Shown here one piece after another: positions 50,168-58,314 of a DNA stretch of 64,000 nt. The position numbers were made by a program, and so were the translations under genes. The notes beneath the pieces were generated by a model. That model had not been told where the DNA came from. It did not search any database and was given only the letters and a program-made list of their open reading frames with translations. Positions within the stretch are counted from its first letter, which is position 1. Each line of letters begins with the position of its first letter. Origin of the DNA: Massilia sp. Bi118 (GTDB taxonomy: Bacteria; Pseudomonadota; Gammaproteobacteria; Burkholderiales; Burkholderiaceae_D). The DNA lies in assembly GCF_918697865.1 (NCBI RefSeq), contig NZ_CAKKMV010000007.1, forward strand, positions 1 through 64,000. Reading direction: 5' to 3'.

Positions 50168-51049
50168 TCAAGTCGGCCTTGGCTGTGCCTTTGACGCCAG
50201 CGCAATGTACTCGCCTTCGATCGGCCTGGTTGCAAGCTGCGAGCCGTTCACCAGATCGCCGCTCGCATTCAGCTTCTCCAGCACGAAGCCGGCGCCGGCC
50301 AGGAAGCCCGCCAGCCCGGCGCGCGCCATCCCCGACATGAAGGGCTCGCCGCGCCAGCGCAGCCACCAGTCGATCAGGCGGCTGCGTTGGCGGAAGCCGG
50401 GCCGGCCATCCGCGAGCGGCTCGAACCAGGTAAAGGCCACCTGGCTGTGCGGCGCAGCCGCGGCTATTTGCGCGAACAGCGCGCGCACCGCGGCCAGCGG
50501 CATGTACATCAGCAGTCCTTCCGCCACGAACAGGGTAGGCGCCTCTGCCCGGAAGTCCGGATGCGCCTTCAGCATCGTCCCCAGCGCCTGCTGCGCCAGG
50601 TCGGCGGCGATGAAGCCGATGCCACCGTCGCCGGCCGCTGCGCGCTTTGCAGCCTGCGTGGCCGGGTGATCGATCTCGATGCAGCACAGGTCCGGCCGGG
50701 CCGCCTTCAACTCCATGCACAAGGTGTCGAAGCCGGCGCCGAGCACGATCACCTGCGTGCAGCCCGCGGCCAGCGCGGCCTCTGCATGCCGGCGCAGGAT
50801 CTGCTTGCGCAGTGCGAAGTGCAGGCAGATGCCAGGCAGCGTGGCGCCTTCGAGCAGAAGGCACAGGCGCCGGAACCAGGCCTTGCGCAGCAGGCCGGCC
50901 AGGCGCGGATGCGCGCTACGCAGCAGCGGTGCGCCGCAGCGCAGGGCCTCACGAGGCAGCGCATGCGCGGGCAGGGAGAAGTGCGCGCCCGCCAGCTGCA
51001 AGCCGCCGGCCACGATCAATGCCGTGTTGCTCGGCTTCGCCGGCTTCAT
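50168..51049 (-). CDS. Leucine-carboxyl-methyltransferase-like SAM methyltransferase
   Basis: A 293-aa class I methyltransferase of the LCM (PPM-type) family. Motif I is VIVLGAGFDTLCMELKAARPDLCCIEIDHPATQAAKR, with the acidic residue at the strand end. Motif IV is TLFVAEGLLMYMPLAAVRALF. Bacterial LCM-like enzymes act on polyketides, small molecules or unknown carboxylates. It overlaps the upstream FAD oxidoreductase by 4 nt (ATGA) and ends two bases from the convergent symporter stop. The ATG at 51049 is chosen from the overlap; the frame remains open far upstream only as a shadow. Confidence 0.82.
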   Translation of the reverse strand: MKPAKPSNTALIVAGGLQLAGAHFSLPAHALPREALRCGAPLLRSAHPRLAGLLRKAWFRRLCLLLEGATLPGICLHFALRKQILRRHAEAALAAGCTQVIVLGAGFDTLCMELKAARPDLCCIEIDHPATQAAKRAAAGDGGIGFIAADLAQQALGTMLKAHPDFRAEAPTLFVAEGLLMYMPLAAVRALFAQIAAAAPHSQVAFTWFEPLADGRPGFRQRSRLIDWWLRWRGEPFMSGMARAGLAGFLAGAGFVLEKLNASGDLVNGSQLATRPIEGEYIALASKAQPRPT

Positions 51050-52473
51050 GCCGCCAGCTCCGCAGGCGCATTGGCGAACAGCGCGGCATAGTGCCGGTAC
51101 CAGTTGCTCTGGAAGCGTTCGTGCGGATCGTAGCGGCGCTTGGCGTCGAGGAAGTCCGCGAAGCGTGGATAGCAGGCCTTGACCTGGGCCGCGTTGGCGG
51201 CGCGCGCATAGGTGAGATAAAAGCTGCCCTCGCGCGCAATCGCCAGGTCGATCAGGCGGCGGAAGGCGCGATGCGTCGCCTCGATGCCGTCCGCCGTGTG
51301 CGGCGTGTGCAGGTTGAAGATCACGCAGGCGTAGTCCTCGCGCGCCCACGGCAGGAAGCTTTCCGTGTCGCGTTCGATCAGGCGGACGGTCCCGTAGATC
51401 AGGTCGACGCCATGCTGCCTGAAGTCGGCGGCGGCCGCGCGCATGAAGCCGGCCAGGCGCTCGCGCGGCACATACAGTTCGCCGATCACCTCCGAGCCGC
51501 AATGGCCCAGCGCGCGGTCGATCTCGCCGTGGTAGCCGTCCAGGTAGGTGCTCTGCTGCAGGCGGTCGCTCCGGTAGTGCTGGCCGTTCGTCGCCAGGTA
51601 GTGGCGCGCGTAGCATTCGAAGGCCCTGGTCTTGTCGGTGTGCGCAAGCAGCAGCAGGTCGCGCCAGTCCTGTTCGGACAGCTCCTTCGCCGCAGCGTCC
51701 GGTGCGATGGTGTCGCCGACCGGCACATAGCACGAGAACACGCCGCGCTGCATGAAGTCGGCGCTGTCCGGGTCGATGGCGAACTGGAAGTCGCCGAAGG
51801 CATAGCCGGCCGCGATGCGTGCTTCGAAGGCGGGCATCAGTTCGTCCAGTTCGAGCAGCATCACGTCGCGCCGCATGGTCCGGCGCGGCGCCAGGCGCAA
51901 GGTCACGCTGGCGATGACGCCGAACAGGCCGTAGCCGCCGATCGCCAGCGAGAAGAGCTCGGGATTGCTGGTGCGGCTGCAGGTCTGCACGCGGCCATGC
52001 GCGTCGACCAAAGTAAAAGCTTCGACGTCGTCGATGAAGGGACGCATCTGCAGGCCGCGTCCGTGGATGTTCGCGGACAGGCAGCCGCCCAGGGACAGCC
52101 GGTCCGCGCCGGTCTGCTTCTGGCGGATGCTCCAGCGCTGGCCGCCCTCCGGCGTCGGTGCGGCTTCCAGGTAATCGATCAGCTCCGGCCACTCGATGCC
52201 GGCTTCGGCCTCGACCAGGCCGGCGGCCGCATCGAAGGCCAACACGCGGCGCATGTGGCGCATGTCGAGCAGGACGGCATCGCTGGCGAATTGCTGGCTG
52301 CCCATCGCATGCCGTCCGCCGCAGATCGCCACCGGCAAACCGCGCTGCGCTGCATCTGCGATGATGGCGAGGATCTCGGTCAGGCTGCGCGGCTGGTGGA
52401 TGGCCGCGACCCGTGTCGCGTTCAGCGCGGAATGGATGTCGTTGACGAGCGGGGAGGGGTGAGGTGAGTGCAT
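51046..52473 (-). CDS. FAD-linked oxidoreductase (VAO/aldonolactone-oxidase family)
   Basis: A 475-aa flavoprotein with an FAD_binding_4 domain: VAAIHQPRSLTEILAIIADAAQRGLPVAICGGRHAMG and LSLGGCLSANIHGRGLQMRPFIDDV, which hold the FAD phosphate and isoalloxazine contacts. The GGRHAMG loop has His where covalent FAD attachment occurs in some family members. C-terminal YDPHERFQSNWYRHY is typical of berberine-bridge/aldonolactone oxidases. A CGGAGATG ribosome site is upstream. It forms a two-gene operon with the methyltransferase; together they may modify one small metabolite. Confidence 0.85.
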   Translation of the reverse strand: MHSPHPSPLVNDIHSALNATRVAAIHQPRSLTEILAIIADAAQRGLPVAICGGRHAMGSQQFASDAVLLDMRHMRRVLAFDAAAGLVEAEAGIEWPELIDYLEAAPTPEGGQRWSIRQKQTGADRLSLGGCLSANIHGRGLQMRPFIDDVEAFTLVDAHGRVQTCSRTSNPELFSLAIGGYGLFGVIASVTLRLAPRRTMRRDVMLLELDELMPAFEARIAAGYAFGDFQFAIDPDSADFMQRGVFSCYVPVGDTIAPDAAAKELSEQDWRDLLLLAHTDKTRAFECYARHYLATNGQHYRSDRLQQSTYLDGYHGEIDRALGHCGSEVIGELYVPRERLAGFMRAAAADFRQHGVDLIYGTVRLIERDTESFLPWAREDYACVIFNLHTPHTADGIEATHRAFRRLIDLAIAREGSFYLTYARAANAAQVKACYPRFADFLDAKRRYDPHERFQSNWYRHYAALFANAPAELAA

Positions 52474-52533
52474 GGCGCATCTCCGGCGTTGGAAATGCGG
52501 CCATTATTGGCAGGCTTGTTTGTGAGCGTTAGC

Positions 52534-52920
52534 GCTTTCGGGCGGGCGGCGCGTGGTGGCACTTCCGGTATCGTAATTCGGGCTTCCTATGCCGCCCACC
52601 ATTGTTTGAACGGTGATATGCGGATGGCTTGCCAATGGTTCGAACTCGTCGATGAAAGCGAAGCCGTGCTTGGGATAGAAGGCAGCGGCCCTTTTGTTGT
52701 CTGGAGAGACGTCCAAAAGATGCGGCCATGCCCTGTCTGCAGAGCTCGGGATTTGACTGCTTCGACCAAACTGGATGCAATGCCTGAGCCGCGCATTTCC
52801 GGCTCAACCCACATGCCAATCAAGTTGTAGCGACCCGTTTGACTGACTCCGCCGCCTATCATTCCAACTGGTTTGTTATCGGCGAACGCCCAGCAAAACC
52901 AGCAGGCAAGCGCAAAGCAC
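52534..52920 (-). pseudogene. Frameshifted GNAT acetyltransferase
   Basis: Two frames together make one GNAT domain. The 5' part (from about 52862) reads GMIGGGVSQTGRYNLIGMWVEPEMRGSGIASSLVEAVKSRAL; the 3' part (to about 52540) reads LDVSPDNKRAAAFYPKHGF. They are joined across the AAAA tract at 52715-52718 (TTTT on the coding strand). One extra T would give RIFLDVSPDNKR, so a single-base loss in a homopolymer is enough. The N-terminus upstream of 52862 is also poor. It could be a real pseudogene or a base-calling error. Confidence 0.65.
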
Positions 52921-52947
52921 GAGTTTCCCTAGCTGCATGGAGGTGCG

Positions 52948-53169
52948 TTACCGATGCTGTCCGGCCGAAGTGTAATCGACCCGCGTAGCCTCGTTATACG
53001 TCGCTATCCCAACCAGTAGAAGCAGCAGGATAGCGATACCCAAACCGGCGATCCGGTTCGGCGTCCCGGTGATCCAGGCGCGCAGGCGGCCGCCGGGTTT
53101 GGTGAACAGATAGACTGCACTGAATCCAACTGCAGCAATGATGATTCCAGGGACGAAGAACGAAAGCAT
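52948..53169 (-). CDS. Small membrane protein, unknown function
   Basis: A 73-aa protein with two membrane helices (FVPGIIIAAVGFSAVYLF at 5-22 and IAGLGIAILLLLLVGIATY at about 40-58) joined by a short basic loop (KPGGRLRAWITGTPNR). I do not recognise it. Its start is only 21 bases from the left end of the IS3 element, so the insertion has separated it from its original promoter. Confidence 0.5.
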   Translation of the reverse strand: MLSFFVPGIIIAAVGFSAVYLFTKPGGRLRAWITGTPNRIAGLGIAILLLLLVGIATYNEATRVDYTSAGQHR

Positions 53170-53221
53170 AGCGTTTGCGTAGCGGAGCCTTGGCCTTCCC
53201 CCATCGTCACGGACACTTCCG

Positions 53222-54082
53222 TTAGGCGTATTTTAAATTTTCAAACTGTACCGGGCTGATATAGCCGATAGTGGAATGACGCCGGCGTGGATTGTAGAAC
53301 CTTTCGATGTAGTCGAACACATCCGCCCGTAAGTCATCCCTGGTCCGGTAGTGCTTTTTGCTCAGGCGCTCGGTCTTCAGCGTAGAGAAGAAGCTTTCCA
53401 TTGCAGCGTTGTCCCAGCAGTTACCGCGACGGCTCATGCTGCAAACGATGCCGTGGGATTCGAGTAGCCGCTGAAAGTTTTCGCTCGTGTATTGCGCTCC
53501 CTGGTCTGAATGATGCAGCACGGCACGAGGACGGCCACGACGGAAAATGGCCATCAATAAGGCATCCATCACCAGCTGCGCCGTCATCGTTGGCTGCATC
53601 GACCAGCCCACCACACGCCGTGAGTACAGGTCGAGGACGACAGCAACGAATAGCCAGCCTTCGCCGGTCCAAACGTAGGTAAAGTCCGCTGCCCACTTCT
53701 GATTCGGTCCTGTCGCTTCAAACTGCCGGCCCAGTAGATTCGGCGCGATGGCGTGGACAGGGGAGTCAAGCTGTCCTGGTGCTCGGCGTCGCTTATGACG
53801 GGCCTTGATGCCGGCTACCTTCATAAGTCGCGCCACGCGGTTCTCGCTGCAGGAAAAACCAGCGTCGATAAGGTCTCGCACTACGCGCGGCGAACCATAT
53901 GTGCCATCGCTGGCTTCGTGGCTGTGCTTGATTGCGTTGAGAAGCTGGGCATTCTCACGTTCATGGGCACTTACGGGCCGACCAAGCCAATCGTAAAAAC
54001 CACTGCTCGAGACGCCGAGTAGACGGCACATCGTTCGCGTTGGCCAGATGTTTCGATATTTGGCGATGAAGCCGTACTTCAC
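53222..54082 (-). CDS. IS3-family transposase OrfB (DDE catalytic domain)
   Basis: A 286-aa integrase-core transposase. HTH_21 region: HSHEASDGTYGSPRVVRDLIDAG. The DDE triad is visible as ADFTYV (D), LHHSDQGAQYTS (D) and AAMESFFSTLKTE (E), with the G-YNP-RR-H-S-GY end typical of IS3. The frame starts at GTG 54082, overlapping OrfA by 4 nt. It can also be made as an OrfAB fusion by -1 frameshifting at the slippery run upstream. Confidence 0.93.
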   Translation of the reverse strand: MKYGFIAKYRNIWPTRTMCRLLGVSSSGFYDWLGRPVSAHERENAQLLNAIKHSHEASDGTYGSPRVVRDLIDAGFSCSENRVARLMKVAGIKARHKRRRAPGQLDSPVHAIAPNLLGRQFEATGPNQKWAADFTYVWTGEGWLFVAVVLDLYSRRVVGWSMQPTMTAQLVMDALLMAIFRRGRPRAVLHHSDQGAQYTSENFQRLLESHGIVCSMSRRGNCWDNAAMESFFSTLKTERLSKKHYRTRDDLRADVFDYIERFYNPRRRHSTIGYISPVQFENLKYA

Positions 54083-54366
54083 TTGAGGTCGGCTGCGAAG
54101 TAGCCGAGCGCCTTTTTTAATATGTCGCGCTCCGTCTTGACCTTCGCCAGTTCGCGTCGCATACGCTCATACTCCTGGGGCGATACCTTCTCGTGTCCGA
54201 CTGCGCCGTCTGCATCGACGTTGGCATCCCTGCACCACCGCCCCAGCAAATTGGCGCCGATCCCAAGGTCGCGAGCTATCGCCGCCTTGCTTGCGCCAGG
54301 CTGGCCTACCAGCTTGACTGCTTCGCGCTTGAACTCTTCTGAAAATACCCGTCTTTCACGTACCAT
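54079..54366 (-). CDS. IS3-family transposase OrfA (HTH protein)
   Basis: A 95-aa DNA-binding protein with the HTH_Tnp_1 domain (FSEEFKREAVKLVGQPGASKAAIARDLGIGANLLGRWCRDA) and a leucine-zipper-like helix (YERMRRELAKVKTERDILKKALGYF). In the coding strand, A-AAA-AAG at 54112-54118 gives a standard -1 frameshift site in the correct phase; the -1 frame is open from there into OrfB. Confidence 0.92.
   Translation of the reverse strand: MVRERRVFSEEFKREAVKLVGQPGASKAAIARDLGIGANLLGRWCRDANVDADGAVGHEKVSPQEYERMRRELAKVKTERDILKKALGYFAADLK
54112..54118 (-). other. Programmed -1 frameshift site in IS3 element
   Basis: The coding strand reads TTA AAA AAG, giving the heptamer A-AAA-AAG, 30 bases before the OrfB start codon. 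OrfB lies in the -1 frame relative to OrfA, so slippage yields the OrfAB transposase, as in IS3 and IS150. Confidence 0.75.
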
Positions 54367-54441
54367 GTAATACCTCCGATAGGGACATCATACCTATCGA
54401 AAGTGTCCGTCGTGGTGGGGGAAGGCCACCTGAAAGGGGAA

Positions 54442-54517
54442 GGCGGGATAGCGCAGTCAACACTATCCCGCCTGCGCGGGTGTGAACTTGGGTCCCCGCC
54501 TGCGCGGGGACGACGGT
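54442..54517. repeat. Palindromic (REP-like) repeat, two units
   Basis: GGCGGGATAG (54442-54451) pairs with CTATCCCGCC (54463-54472). Two copies of CCCGC-CTGC-GCGGG follow (54467-54480 and 54494-54509), the second inside TCCCCGC-CTGC-GCGGGGA. The GC-rich CCTGCGCGGG core is a repeat type seen widely between genes in proteobacteria. It sits at the 3' end of the TonB receptor gene and may end its transcript. Confidence 0.7.
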
Positions 54518-54525
54518 GTCATCGC

Positions 54526-56904
54526 TTAGAACTTGTGCGACACGCGCGCAAAATACGCCGCGCCATTCAGGCCGAACTGCACGCTCTCGTACTTGAAGCC
54601 GTTGTCCGTCTCGTCCGGATTCTGCGCCGTCGGATGCACGTTGAAGATGTTCGTGCCGCCCACGGTCAGCTTGGTTTTATCCGTGAAGGACCAGGTGACG
54701 GAGAGGTCGGCCGAGGTCTTGGCTTCGTAGTGCTGGTTCGGCACCGGCGAACCCGAGAAGGTGCCCAGGGTCTGCGGACCGTAATGCACGATGCGGAAGT
54801 CGGTTTCCAGCTTGCCCAGGGTGTAGTCGAAGTCCAGCGTGGCCTTGCGGCGCGGGCCGCCCTGTTCGATGAACAGGCGCTCGCGCTCGGACAGCAGCAC
54901 GTCTTCGAAGCCGGCCAGCGCGGCCGGGGCATGCACGCCGGTGACTTCGGTGCGGCCGAAGTTCATGGCCAGGTAGGTGGCCAGCTTGCCGCCGCCGATG
55001 TCCATGCGGTGCGAAGCGGTCAGGTCCAGGCCCTGGGTGCGGGTGTCGATCGAGTTGACGAAGAACTGCGCCTGGCCCACGCCCAGCGCCGCCAGGGTGC
55101 TGCCGAGGGCCGGGTAGTTGTCGGCGTCGAAGCGGCCCGACAGCACGATACGGCCGTCGATGTCGATGCGGTACAGGTCGGCCGTCACCGAGACGGCTTT
55201 GCTCGGGGTCCAGGTCAGGCCCAGGGTGTAGCTCTTCGACTTCTCTTCCTTCAGTTGCGGAATGCCGGCCGCGTTGGCGACCTTGCCGCCGTTCGGCGCC
55301 AGCACCACGTCCATCGGTACGCCGCTGATGAAGTCGGTGAAAGTGGAGGAGAAGAAGACCTGCTGCAGCGACGGCGCGCGGAAGCCGGTGCTGGCGGAGC
55401 CGCGCAGCAGGACCTCGTTGCTGGCCTTGAAGGAGCCGGCCAGCTTGCCGGTGGTGGTCGAGCCGAAGTCCGAGTAGCGTTCGTGGCGCAGGGCGGCCTG
55501 CAGCTTGGTGCGCTCGGTCAGGTCGGCTTCGAAGTCGAGGTAGGCCGCGCTGCTGTGGCGGTTGCGGTCGGCGGCGTCGCCCGGCTGGAAGCCCGGGAAG
55601 CCCTGGCTGCCGGCATTGCCGCCAACGCCCACGCCGTCGACGTCGTTGTACGAACCCGGCTCGCCGGCGAAGATCTTGTAGTTCTCGGCGCGGTATTCGA
55701 AGCCGAAGGCCGCATTCAGGCCGCCCAGGACCTCGGGGTAGTAGCGGCTGAAGTCGGCGTTGGTGGTCAGCTGGCGGAAGGAGAAGCCGCCGGCGTCGAA
55801 TTGCGAGGGGCTGATGCCTTTCGGGTCGAGGTTCGCGATCGAGGCGTTCAGCGTGTGCGCGATGGTGTAGCGCATGCGGTTGTAGCCGTAGGTCTGCGAG
55901 AAGTCGCCGGCCCACTCGCCGAGGCGGGTGCGGTAGCCGATGATGCCGTAGCGGTCGTCGATGTCGCCGTTGATGTAGGGGACGAAGCCCTCCGGGTACA
56001 TGGCGGCCGAGTTACGCGAGGGGATGTCGTCGGAGCCGACGCCACCGCGCGCCCAGGCGGCCGAGGAGGCGTCGCGGGACTGCGCGCCGGCCGTCAGGTA
56101 GAGCTTGCCCGGACCGGCCGGGAATTCGCCGTTCACGTAGACGGTCTGGTTCTTGACCTTGGTATCGCCGATCGTGCGCGGGTTGTCGGGTTCGGCGCGG
56201 TTCGAGCGGCCGCGGTCCTGGTATTCGCCGGTGATGCCGAGCACGCCGTCCGCCATTGCGACACCGCAGTAGGCCGAGGCCAGCCAGTTCTTGCCGTCGT
56301 GTTTCGAGTACTCGCCGAAGCCGGCGATCGATTCGCAGCCCAGGCTCTTCTTCAGTTCGACGTTGATCACGCCGGCGATGGCGTCGGAGCCGTATTGCGC
56401 GGCGGCGCCGTCGCGCAGCACCTGCACGTCCTTGATGGCCAGCAGCGGCAACGCGTTCATGTCGGTGCCGGTGTTGCCGCGGTTGCGCGCGCCGAACAGG
56501 TTCACCAGGGCCGTGGTGTGACGGCGCTTGCCGTTCACCAGCACCAGGGTCTGGTCGGAGCCCAGGCCGCGCAGGGCGGCCGAGTCGACCAGGTCGGCGC
56601 CGTCGGCGCCCGTCTGGCGGGTCGAGTTGAACGAGGGCGAGATGTTCGTCAGGGTCTGCGCCAGGTCGAACTGGCCGCCTTGCTCGGCCGCCTTGGTCAG
56701 CGGGATGTAGTCGACCGGGACCGGGGTGTCGGTGGACGAGGTGTTGCCGACGCGGCGCGAGCCGACGATGTTCACGCTCTGGATGCTGCTGTCGGCGGCG
56801 GCGGGCGCCGTGGTCTGCGCCATGGCGCCGGACGGGAAGGCGGCGAGGGCGGCGCTGCCGTACAGGGCGAGCAGAAGGGATTGACGGATCGCGGTGGGTT
56901 TCAA
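54526..56904 (-). CDS. TonB-dependent outer-membrane receptor
   Basis: Outer-membrane transporter of about 792 aa. Signal peptide: KPTAIRQSLLLALYGSAALAAFPSGAMA. The plug domain has VNIVGSRRVGNTSSTDTPVPVDYI, TLTNISPSFNSTRQTGADGADLVDSAALRGLG, VLVNGKRRHTTALVN and AIAGVINVELKK. The barrel ends in AAYFARVSHKF with a terminal aromatic residue. I chose TTG 56904 as start, with AGGAG 8 bases before it; the ATG at 56931 would place that ribosome site inside the coding region. The plug style (NGKRRHT) resembles receptors for plant- or oligosaccharide-type substrates, but this is a guess. No adjacent transporter genes. Confidence 0.88.
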   Translation of the reverse strand: MKPTAIRQSLLLALYGSAALAAFPSGAMAQTTAPAAADSSIQSVNIVGSRRVGNTSSTDTPVPVDYIPLTKAAEQGGQFDLAQTLTNISPSFNSTRQTGADGADLVDSAALRGLGSDQTLVLVNGKRRHTTALVNLFGARNRGNTGTDMNALPLLAIKDVQVLRDGAAAQYGSDAIAGVINVELKKSLGCESIAGFGEYSKHDGKNWLASAYCGVAMADGVLGITGEYQDRGRSNRAEPDNPRTIGDTKVKNQTVYVNGEFPAGPGKLYLTAGAQSRDASSAAWARGGVGSDDIPSRNSAAMYPEGFVPYINGDIDDRYGIIGYRTRLGEWAGDFSQTYGYNRMRYTIAHTLNASIANLDPKGISPSQFDAGGFSFRQLTTNADFSRYYPEVLGGLNAAFGFEYRAENYKIFAGEPGSYNDVDGVGVGGNAGSQGFPGFQPGDAADRNRHSSAAYLDFEADLTERTKLQAALRHERYSDFGSTTTGKLAGSFKASNEVLLRGSASTGFRAPSLQQVFFSSTFTDFISGVPMDVVLAPNGGKVANAAGIPQLKEEKSKSYTLGLTWTPSKAVSVTADLYRIDIDGRIVLSGRFDADNYPALGSTLAALGVGQAQFFVNSIDTRTQGLDLTASHRMDIGGGKLATYLAMNFGRTEVTGVHAPAALAGFEDVLLSERERLFIEQGGPRRKATLDFDYTLGKLETDFRIVHYGPQTLGTFSGSPVPNQHYEAKTSADLSVTWSFTDKTKLTVGGTNIFNVHPTAQNPDETDNGFKYESVQFGLNGAAYFARVSHKF

Positions 56905-57008
56905 GTGTTGGCTCCTGGGTAAATATTGCATTTACGTGAATTTACCAGTTGGCAACCTTGAGCAAGAAGTTAAACGTCTCATAACTACAACATTACTAAC
57001 CATAATCA

Positions 57009-57394
57009 GTATTCATACGTAGAACGGTCGACGCGTTCGTTGCCGGGCGTCTCGCACCCGCAGGATTCGACCACTGCGCCCACCTGCGCTCCGCCTTCCT
57101 GCTGCTGCGTTCGCGGCCCTTCCTCGAAGCCTGCATCGCGATGCGCGACGGCCTGCAGGCACTGGCCGGCAAGCTGGGCAAACCCGACCTTTACCACGAG
57201 ACCGTAACGGTGGCTTTCATGGCGCTGGTGGCGGAACGTGGGCTGAAGGGGGCTGGGACGGCTTCATCGCCCGGAACCCGGAACTGAGCCAGCGTGGCCT
57301 GCTGGACAGCTGGTATTCGAAAGCGCTGCTGGCGTCCGGCGCCGCGCGCAAGACCTTCGCCATGCCGGATCTGATTGGAGGGCGCCATGGCTGA
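57009..57394 (+). pseudogene. Frameshifted gene of an unnamed conserved family
   Basis: The first part reads VDAFVAGRLAPAGFDHCAHLRSAFLLLRSRPFLEA and HETVTVAFMALVAERG, then a frame change at the GGG run (57240-57242) leads to GGWDGFIARNPELSQRGLLDSWYSKALL and RKTFAMPDL. One additional G restores a single chain of about 125 aa. The pattern (FDH-AH at the start, HETVT in the middle, LL-WYS late) belongs to a small conserved hypothetical family that I recognise but cannot name. There is no good start codon either, so the 5' end seems lost. Its stop overlaps the next gene by 8 nt, implying they were once coupled. Confidence 0.6.
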
Positions 57395-57647
57395 CAAGCT
57401 GACAGTGGAGCGGGTCCAGACCGGCCTGCGCATCGAGAAGCGGATGCTGAAGGTGCTCAAGGGCCTGGCGGAGTACCACGACATGAGCCTGGGCGACCTG
57501 GTCGAGGGGATCGTTCTGCATGCATTCGAGGGGAAAAGCGCGTTCGGCGATGAAAGCCTGGCGCGGATCCAGGATTTGAAGCGGATTTACGGGATGGAGT
57601 TGGAAGCGAAGGATGCGCACCGTTTGCAGGAAGCGTCTTCTAGCTGA
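57387..57647 (+). CDS. Ribbon-helix-helix-like small protein
   Basis: An 86-aa protein starting at ATG 57387, with GGAGG 6 bases before. RVQTGLRIEKRMLKVLKGLAEYHDMSLGDLVEGIVLHAFEG has the strand-helix-helix pattern of RHH DNA-binding domains, followed by a charged helical tail. RHH proteins act as repressors, often of their own operon. Here the partner gene upstream is frameshifted. The 3' end overlaps a convergent gene by 8 nt. Confidence 0.65.
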   Translation: MADKLTVERVQTGLRIEKRMLKVLKGLAEYHDMSLGDLVEGIVLHAFEGKSAFGDESLARIQDLKRIYGMELEAKDAHRLQEASSS

Positions 57648-58293
57648 CGGCGAGATCCAGTTCGAAAAGCGGCGTGCCAAACTTGTTCTTGACCGCCAGG
57701 ACGTGATCATTGAGCTCAATGTCTTTGAACTGGTGCGTGTACATCAAGGCATCGGGCAAGGTTCTCAGAATTTCCTGTGAAAAGATGCACTGCCCATCAC
57801 GTTCAACTTCCAGAACCAGGTAAAACCAGGACAGGTCGAGTTTGCATGTCAGCCGGCATTTGAGTCCGGCTGAACGAAACAATGTCGTCGAGTGGACCCA
57901 CTGGTTTTTATAGCCGCCAGCCCTGAACGATGCGATAGCCTCTTCAACGATTTCGAAAGACAGATGCTGGTCCCGACTGCACTTGCGCAAGCCGGCTTCC
58001 AGCAAGCCGATAAAATAGTCGGGCAGATCGTCCCTTGCCGTTCTTTCGTACTCCGCCATGTCGAATGGCACTTCGACTGAAAGAGACCTTGCCGTATTCT
58101 TGAAAGTCGCCTCGGACGCGACGCTCTTGCAGATGACGCAAATCCGGTTAAAACCGTCGCCTTGCACATGGCGCGCGGCCAGGTATCGTTGCACATACTG
58201 GCAAATGAACCCGGTTTGGTTTCGGAACGAAAACGCCGCTTCCGACTTGAACTCTCCAAGATCGGGGTACAGAAAAATGCCGGTCAATCGCAT
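57640..58293 (-). CDS. Hypothetical protein, 217 aa
   Basis: No domain is recognised. The N-terminal third contains FICQYVQRYLAARHVQGDGFNRICVICKSVASEATFKN, with two Cys (ICVIC). The C-terminal half is beta-rich and acidic (SWFYLVLEVERDGQCIFSQEILRTLPDAL to LDLAVS). It is soluble with no signal peptide and less GC-rich than neighbouring genes. It lies 21 bases from the AI-2E-type transporter stop and is convergent with the RHH-like gene. Confidence 0.6.
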   Translation of the reverse strand: MRLTGIFLYPDLGEFKSEAAFSFRNQTGFICQYVQRYLAARHVQGDGFNRICVICKSVASEATFKNTARSLSVEVPFDMAEYERTARDDLPDYFIGLLEAGLRKCSRDQHLSFEIVEEAIASFRAGGYKNQWVHSTTLFRSAGLKCRLTCKLDLSWFYLVLEVERDGQCIFSQEILRTLPDALMYTHQFKDIELNDHVLAVKNKFGTPLFELDLAVS

Positions 58294-58314
58294 GGATGAA
58301 TCTGCCTGGTGCGT

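Larger units (their letters stand above)
53191..54428 (-). mobile_element. Intact IS3-family insertion sequence
   Basis: A 1,238-bp element with two overlapping transposase frames. The ends are imperfect inverted repeats of about 31 bp, each beginning TGGCCTTCCCCCA, and both include GGACACTT about 20 bases in. The flanks CCT (53188-53190) and CCT (54429-54431) form a 3-bp target duplication. It reads leftward on the minus strand. Both genes and both ends look intact, so the insertion is probably recent. Confidence 0.88.

Noticed and set aside
51050-52504. Methyltransferase frame extended to 778 codons
   Set aside because: The extension is antisense-phase shadow of the flavin oxidoreductase on the same strand; the 4-nt overlap start at 51049 fits the domain.
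53209-54412. IS3 ends placed at the shared GGACACTT motif
   Set aside because: The inverted repeats extend about 20 bases further out to TGGCCTTCCCCCA, and only those outer ends give a clean 3-bp target duplication (CCT).
54403-56922. 839-codon plus-strand open frame opposite the second TonB receptor
   Set aside because: The minus strand encodes a receptor with signal peptide, plug and barrel; the plus frame has biased Val/Gly/Arg composition and no domain.
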